5,036 nt of DNA from Actinomycetota bacterium. GTDB lineage: Bacteria; Actinomycetota; Actinomycetes; Nanopelagicales; Nanopelagicaceae. The stretch covers positions 1-5,036 of the forward strand of contig WLCY01000060.1 of the NCBI GenBank assembly GCA_009705075.1, given 5' to 3'. The translations under genes were made by a program, and so were the position numbers. Of this stretch, positions 1 through 5,036 are shown in pieces. The first letter of the stretch is position 1. Each line of letters starts with the position of its first letter. Below the pieces are notes generated by a model, which had not been told where the DNA came from, did no database searches, and saw only the letters and a program-made list of their open reading frames with translations.

Positions 1-1
1 C

Positions 2-1141
2 ATGTCACCAAAGAGCGGACCAATAGGAACTCCAATAACAGTTACTTACACCGGACTAGGACCAAAGTTATATGCAGCAGGTTCTGCTCTTATCTATGAC
101 AATCATTTTGCTGGCGAGATGATGGCGCGATGGTCTCGTGGAACCGCGAAGGCAGTGATTCTTGCGACCGGAAAAGTCGGAAACCATTTAATCCAAGCGA
201 ATGAGGCAATCTCATTTTCTTATTTGAACGTTCTCCAATCTCCGGTCCCATATGCAAATAGTGGGCAAGGAATCTTTAAGATTACAAAAGATCCAGGAGC
301 ATTCAAGCCTTATGTGAAATATCCAACTAAGGTAACTCCGACCGTAAGCCAGCGAACAACACTTTCAAGTATAGGTCTTGATCCAAATACCAACGCCGTT
401 GCCTCACTTTCGATCGATAGCGGCCCAGTTGGAAGTAAGACCACTTTAAACGTAACTGGTCTTACGACTACTGGATCCCATCAAATAGTTTGGGCGACAG
501 TTGTAGGAAACCGCGTCAATTGCAGTGGAACTTGTTGGATATACAACTCAATTCCTCTTGCGACAGTTGATGTTACAAGTAGCACTTTAAGCAAAGAAGT
601 TACTATTCCAGATCACCTTGGTGGATGGCATGTAATTCAGATCAAGCAGGGTGATGTCATTGAAGCTCAATCAATCTTTTATGTAAAAGAGAGCATCATG
701 AACTTTTATGACAAGGCCGGGAAAGTAATTGGTTCAGGTTTAGCTACTGCCGATACTTCTGGTTCTGCTGAAGCTTTTGCTGCTGGCGGCGCTGGAAAGC
801 CAACGAACACCTTCAAAGAGAATGAAGAGTTCACGATTAGTATCAAAGGCGTTGGTTGGACCCAGTTCGATAATACTTTGGCCGTAACTTACGACAATAG
901 CTACATCGGTTATGGCTGTGGGTTCAACTCAAATGGATATTTGGTAGTCCATCTCCGCGCAACTGGGGGAGTTGGAACTCATGTCATCGATCTGCGGCCA
1001 CTTCTTTATACGCAACAACCATCATTTGCTAGCACGCCATATGGAATGACACCAGTGCTGACATCTGAAAATGATTTCCCTGGGCTTGCCCTTGGCTATC
1101 AAATTCCACAGTTCCACTTTGCAATTAACGTTGTGAAGTAA
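2..1141 (+). CDS. Repeat-module surface or secreted protein, C-terminal part (5' end outside window)
   Basis: I cannot assign a named family. The frame is open from the first bases of the window and the first visible residues (SPKSGPIGTPITVTYTGLG) are already inside a domain, so the ATG at position 2 is probably internal and the true start and any signal peptide lie upstream. The 379 visible residues are rich in Thr, Ser, Gly and Val, have no membrane segment, and look like beta-sandwich (Ig/IPT-like) modules. Three modules can be seen, at about residues 5-100, 135-230 and 265-379. The first and third align without gaps (residues 12-64 with 277-329) and share a YDN motif and an ATGxVGxH motif. 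The second starts with SGPVG, like the SGPIG of the first, and ends with GGWHVI. Cysteines at 174 and 178 (CSGTC) could form a disulfide, which would suit an extracytoplasmic location. The C-terminus (FHFAINVVK) shows no sortase motif or membrane anchor. The gene converges on the MMPL exporter gene and overlaps its 3' end by 17 bp. An extracellular structural or adhesive role is inference only. Confidence 0.5.
   Translation: MSPKSGPIGTPITVTYTGLGPKLYAAGSALIYDNHFAGEMMARWSRGTAKAVILATGKVGNHLIQANEAISFSYLNVLQSPVPYANSGQGIFKITKDPGAFKPYVKYPTKVTPTVSQRTTLSSIGLDPNTNAVASLSIDSGPVGSKTTLNVTGLTTTGSHQIVWATVVGNRVNCSGTCWIYNSIPLATVDVTSSTLSKEVTIPDHLGGWHVIQIKQGDVIEAQSIFYVKESIMNFYDKAGKVIGSGLATADTSGSAEAFAAGGAGKPTNTFKENEEFTISIKGVGWTQFDNTLAVTYDNSYIGYGCGFNSNGYLVVHLRATGGVGTHVIDLRPLLYTQQPSFASTPYGMTPVLTSENDFPGLALGYQIPQFHFAINVVK
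35..193 (+). repeat. Protein-level module repeat, copy 1
   Basis: Residues 12-64 of the surface protein align without a gap to residues 277-329, with 16 of 53 positions identical. Shared positions include the YDN motif (32-34 and 297-299), the ATGxVGxH motif (55-62 and 320-327) and glycines 18, 20, 38 and 47. The spacing between the two motifs is 23 residues in both copies. This points to old domain duplication, as the DNA is not obviously similar. Confidence 0.5.
830..988 (+). repeat. Protein-level module repeat, copy 3
   Basis: Residues 277-329 of the surface protein are the partner of residues 12-64, with a constant offset of 265 and the same YDN and ATGGVGTH landmarks. A more diverged middle module (about residues 135-230) keeps the entry motif SGPxG...TGL and the closing G-x-H-[VL]-I pattern (GGWHVI at 208-212), but lacks a clear YDN. 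Copy 3 is the last module before the C-terminus. Confidence 0.5.
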
Positions 1142-3236
1142 ATAATTTAGGAAGCCACCAGTTCCATCTGCCAAGCAGAACCATTGTGCTTGGCAGAAGG
1201 AACGTTCGAATTATTGTGGCATCAATAGCTACTCCAACTGCTAGGCCGATACCAAGTTCTTGAAGTCCAGCGAAATGTCCACTGGCCAGCCCCATTACCG
1301 CGACAAACATGACCGCAGCCGCCGCCGTAATAACACCAATCGTCTTTGCCAAACTCTCTTCAATGGCATGTTCATTTGTAGCGCCGAGGTCGATTGCTTC
1401 CTTCATTCTAGAAAGTAGAAATACTTCGTAATCCATCGTGAGCCCGAAGAGGATCGCGAAGATAAAAATCAAAACCCAGGCCTCAATTTCTTCAACTTGA
1501 TGGGTATTGAGAAGCGTGGAACCAACACCATATTTAAAGACTAGAACTATCGCAGCATATGAAACTGAAGTTGAAAGCAGATTTAGAACAATAGCCTTCA
1601 GAGGTAAGACAATTGATTTGAAGGTTCTTGCAAGGAGAAAAAAGGCAAATAAGAGCGCGAAGAGAATTATTAAGGGGAGAGTGCTCTTTAACTTTTCAAT
1701 TAAATCAACGCCCTGAGCAGCTGCGCCACCAACAAAAATTGGCACTGTCTTTGGAAAGCCTGATTCCGGAAGGTATTTCTCTCGGATCTCTTTTACCAGC
1801 GCTTGTGTTTGCGGTGAACCAAATTCGCTCTTTGAGATAACTAATATTCGTAAATATCGGCCTGTGGCATCGATGTAAGGTAATTTCTCGCCACCTGCAA
1901 CAGTAAATACTTCAGGGTTTGCAGAAATACTATTTGCCAAAGCGATTCTCGCCGACTTGCTCTCGTTGCTAAGTGCGGCTCCAGAACTTCCCAGATCCAT
2001 AATTATTGCGATTGGCGTTATCGAGCCAGCACCTGCTTTTTCTGCTGCCCAATTTAAGGCCGCTGCAGACTCAAGATTCTTCGGAATTGCGCTCATCGAA
2101 CTCGGCGTAAGTGAGAGTGAAAGCATCGGTGTTGCGGCTATCAATAACGTGAAAGTTGAAGTGAGAAAAACTAGCTTTGGTTTTTTGATAACTAGCTTTG
2201 TTACTCGTGTAATTAGTGAATTTGCGCCACGCTCTCGCTCCCAGATTCCGTGAAATTTTCTTGGAGTTGAACCCTTGCGTCCGAAATACGAAAGGAGCGC
2301 AGGTTGCAGTGTTAGTGCGCAGGCAATTGAAATCAGCGGCACGAGGGCGCCTGCAACTCCTAATGATCTAACAAATGGAATTGGCATTAGTAATAGGCAA
2401 GCTAGGCCACCTGTAACTATGAAACCTGACAAAACTACTGTTCGACCAGCCGTTCTCATTGTTTCTATTACCGCCTGATCCACCGAGGAATTCACTTTCA
2501 ACTCTGATCTAAATCTATGTTGTATTAAGAGCGAATAATCAACTGCAAGTCCAAGTCCAATTAGCGCCACGATGTTGGGAATGTATAGAACCATCATAAA
2601 ATTTAGGGCTATTAAGTAGATGGTTCCGAGCGCTGTTCCAATCACAGCGATAGCTACGATGAAAGGAATTAGAACAGTGAAGGATAATCCTAAGATTAAT
2701 ATCAGAATAACTAGCGCAAAAAATATTGCAATCAACTCTCCGCGATGAAGGTCAGATGCCATGACAGGTGTTACATCGCTCTTAATTGCTGGGGGACCAG
2801 TAACTTGTGCCTTGCTTAACCCTGATTCGGACAACTTGTCTCGGAGAACTTCCGTGTACTTTGAAGCTTCATTCAAATCAAATGGTGTAGAAATATTTGT
2901 TATTAAAACGCCACCGATGGCTCGCTGGAAACTTATTCTTGAATCTGGAATAACTTTAGAAGCCCCTTCAACCTTCGATTCGAGTTCAGTGATTTCTGTT
3001 GGGGTCGCATTTTTAAAATTCAAGAGAACTGTAAGTGTGCCCTCGGTATTCTCATTGAAACCCGTTGCGAGCAAGGCCTCTGCAGAAGCTGATCCGCTAT
3101 TTGGGATTGTGAGTGAAGTAGTCAGATGTTGATCAAGATTCAAGGCGGCGGTGAGGCCAAACAGAGTTAGGACAACCCAAAGGCCAACAGCTTTAAACCG
3201 GTTTCGAATTACGAATCTTGTCCACTTCTCAAGCAC
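1125..3236 (-). CDS. MMPL/RND-family membrane exporter
   Basis: This is a polytopic inner-membrane transporter of the MMPL branch of the RND superfamily, whose known members move lipids and other hydrophobic compounds using the proton gradient. The substrate here is unknown. The 703 residues show the family's duplicated layout: TM1 at about 16-32, a soluble loop at 33-166, TM2-TM6 at 167-315, a linker, TM7 at 353-373, a second loop at 374-517, and TM8-TM12 at 518-687. The proton-relay Asp-Tyr pairs of MmpL proteins are present in TM4 (GLAVDYSLL, D233-Y234) and TM10 (GLTMDYEVFL, D602-Y603). The C-terminus carries the typical LLGRWNWWLP motif. Length is normal and the frame is unbroken. I chose the GTG at 3236 because it gives the usual short N-terminus (LEKWTRFVIRNRF just before TM1) and has a -10-like TACACT directly upstream. 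A GTG at 3296 would add 20 atypical residues and has no ribosome binding site. The gene is divergent from katG and convergent with the surface-protein gene. It resembles actinobacterial MmpL/YdfJ-type proteins; I give no symbol because the subfamily is not certain. Confidence 0.5.
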   Translation of the reverse strand: MLEKWTRFVIRNRFKAVGLWVVLTLFGLTAALNLDQHLTTSLTIPNSGSASAEALLATGFNENTEGTLTVLLNFKNATPTEITELESKVEGASKVIPDSRISFQRAIGGVLITNISTPFDLNEASKYTEVLRDKLSESGLSKAQVTGPPAIKSDVTPVMASDLHRGELIAIFFALVILILILGLSFTVLIPFIVAIAVIGTALGTIYLIALNFMMVLYIPNIVALIGLGLAVDYSLLIQHRFRSELKVNSSVDQAVIETMRTAGRTVVLSGFIVTGGLACLLLMPIPFVRSLGVAGALVPLISIACALTLQPALLSYFGRKGSTPRKFHGIWERERGANSLITRVTKLVIKKPKLVFLTSTFTLLIAATPMLSLSLTPSSMSAIPKNLESAAALNWAAEKAGAGSITPIAIIMDLGSSGAALSNESKSARIALANSISANPEVFTVAGGEKLPYIDATGRYLRILVISKSEFGSPQTQALVKEIREKYLPESGFPKTVPIFVGGAAAQGVDLIEKLKSTLPLIILFALLFAFFLLARTFKSIVLPLKAIVLNLLSTSVSYAAIVLVFKYGVGSTLLNTHQVEEIEAWVLIFIFAILFGLTMDYEVFLLSRMKEAIDLGATNEHAIEESLAKTIGVITAAAAVMFVAVMGLASGHFAGLQELGIGLAVGVAIDATIIRTFLLPSTMVLLGRWNWWLPKLFTSQR
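1167..1197. other. Perfect 11-bp stem-loop at the convergent gene ends
   Basis: TCTGCCAAGCA (1167-1177) and TGCTTGGCAGA (1187-1197) are perfect reverse complements separated by a 9-nt loop. The hairpin begins 25 bp after the stop codon of the surface-protein gene and lies inside the last codons of the MMPL gene. Neither strand has a run of T after the stem, so it is not a standard intrinsic terminator. It could still mark transcript ends or protect the 3' end of the plus-strand mRNA. Part of the symmetry may come from the encoded residues LLPSTMVLLGR, so function is uncertain. Confidence 0.5.
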
Positions 3237-3241
3237 ATTGC

Positions 3242-3270
3242 AGTGTATCGAGAAGATTTGGAGGTGAACA
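3242..3270 (-). promoter_or_regulatory. Candidate promoter of the MMPL gene (leaderless)
   Basis: Read on the minus strand, TACACT (3247-3242) fits the TANNNT -10 consensus and lies 5 nt before the GTG at 3236. Transcription would therefore start at or next to the start codon. This leaderless arrangement is common in actinobacteria and would explain the missing ribosome binding site. A weak -35 (TGTTCA, 3270-3265, 3 of 6 matches to TTGACA) stands 17 nt upstream and overlaps the inverted repeat. Called by eye. Confidence 0.5.
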
Positions 3271-3292
3271 TTAATTTGTTGAGTATTAGTAT
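3264..3292 (+). promoter_or_regulatory. Candidate katG promoter
   Basis: TAGTAT (3287-3292) is a -10-like element with 4 of 6 matches to TATAAT. GTGAAC (3264-3269) is a weak -35 with 3 of 6 matches, at the optimal 17-nt spacing. Transcription would start near 3299 and give a leader of roughly 28 nt that holds the katG ribosome binding site. Both boxes lie within the inverted-repeat arms. Called by eye. Confidence 0.5.
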
Positions 3293-3296
3293 TCAC
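3264..3296. promoter_or_regulatory. Inverted repeat, candidate shared operator
   Basis: GTGAACATTAAT (3264-3275) and ATTAGTATTCAC (3285-3296) form an inverted repeat with 10 of 12 arm positions complementary around a 9-bp spacer. It sits in the divergent region between the MMPL gene and katG. The left arm overlaps the -35 candidates on both strands, and the right arm covers the katG -10 candidate, so a dimeric regulator bound here could control both genes. I do not recognise the site as a Fur, PerR, IdeR or OxyR consensus. Confidence 0.5.
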
Positions 3297-3313
3297 TTGT
3301 CGTAGTCATCAAT

Positions 3314-5036
<1,723 letters not shown>

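Noticed and set aside
1200..1207. GAACGTTC palindrome
   Set aside because: An 8-bp palindrome inside coding sequence is expected by chance and has no promoter nearby.
1167..1210. Intrinsic terminator for either convergent gene
   Set aside because: The stem is strong, but no T-run follows it on either strand, so it is reported only as a stem-loop.
1507..2253. Plus-strand open frames (1507-1716, 1628-1840, 1957-2253) inside the exporter region
   Set aside because: They are antisense to a clearly conserved MMPL coding frame, have no recognisable domains, and look like chance open frames.
2275..3132. Plus-strand open frames at 2275-2478 and 2761-3132
   Set aside because: They are also antisense to the MMPL gene and their translations resemble no protein I know. 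The MMPL frame on the other strand explains the sequence.
3264..3296. Fur, PerR or IdeR box in the katG upstream region
   Set aside because: The inverted repeat has a 9-bp spacer and arms that do not fit the consensus of these regulators as I know them, so no regulator is named.

Overview
The window most likely comes from a low-to-mid GC actinobacterium. The base composition is AT-leaning, there is an actinobacterial-type MMPL exporter, one gene has a plausible leaderless promoter, and the KatG is of ordinary bacterial type. Planktonic freshwater Nanopelagicales (acI), some of which are known to carry katG, would fit. That placement is inference from general character, not from a marker gene.

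Layout: (1) Positions 2-1141, plus strand: the C-terminal 379 residues of a larger, probably cell-surface or secreted protein built from repeated beta-sandwich-like modules. Its start lies upstream of the window. (2) Positions 1125-3236, minus strand: a complete MMPL/RND-family membrane exporter, converging on the first gene with a 17-bp overlap of their 3' ends. A perfect 11-bp stem-loop sits in the exporter's last codons, just past the stop of gene 1. (3) Positions 3237-3327: a 91-bp divergent control region with a 12-bp-arm inverted repeat, candidate promoters for both directions and a strong ribosome binding site for katG. (4) From 3328 to the window end, plus strand: katG, catalase-peroxidase, with all the catalytic residues that fall in the window. 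It is cut by the window edge about 160 residues before its expected end.

How they work together: KatG removes hydrogen peroxide in the cytoplasm. The MMPL protein probably exports a lipid or other hydrophobic compound across the membrane. The two are divergently transcribed from one short region whose inverted repeat overlaps the best promoter candidates on both strands, so one regulator could control both. No furA, perR or oxyR gene is adjacent within the window. I see no mobile element, CRISPR array, tRNA or rRNA, and no clear sign of a new multi-gene system. The most interesting items are the shared operator candidate and the internal repeats of the surface protein.
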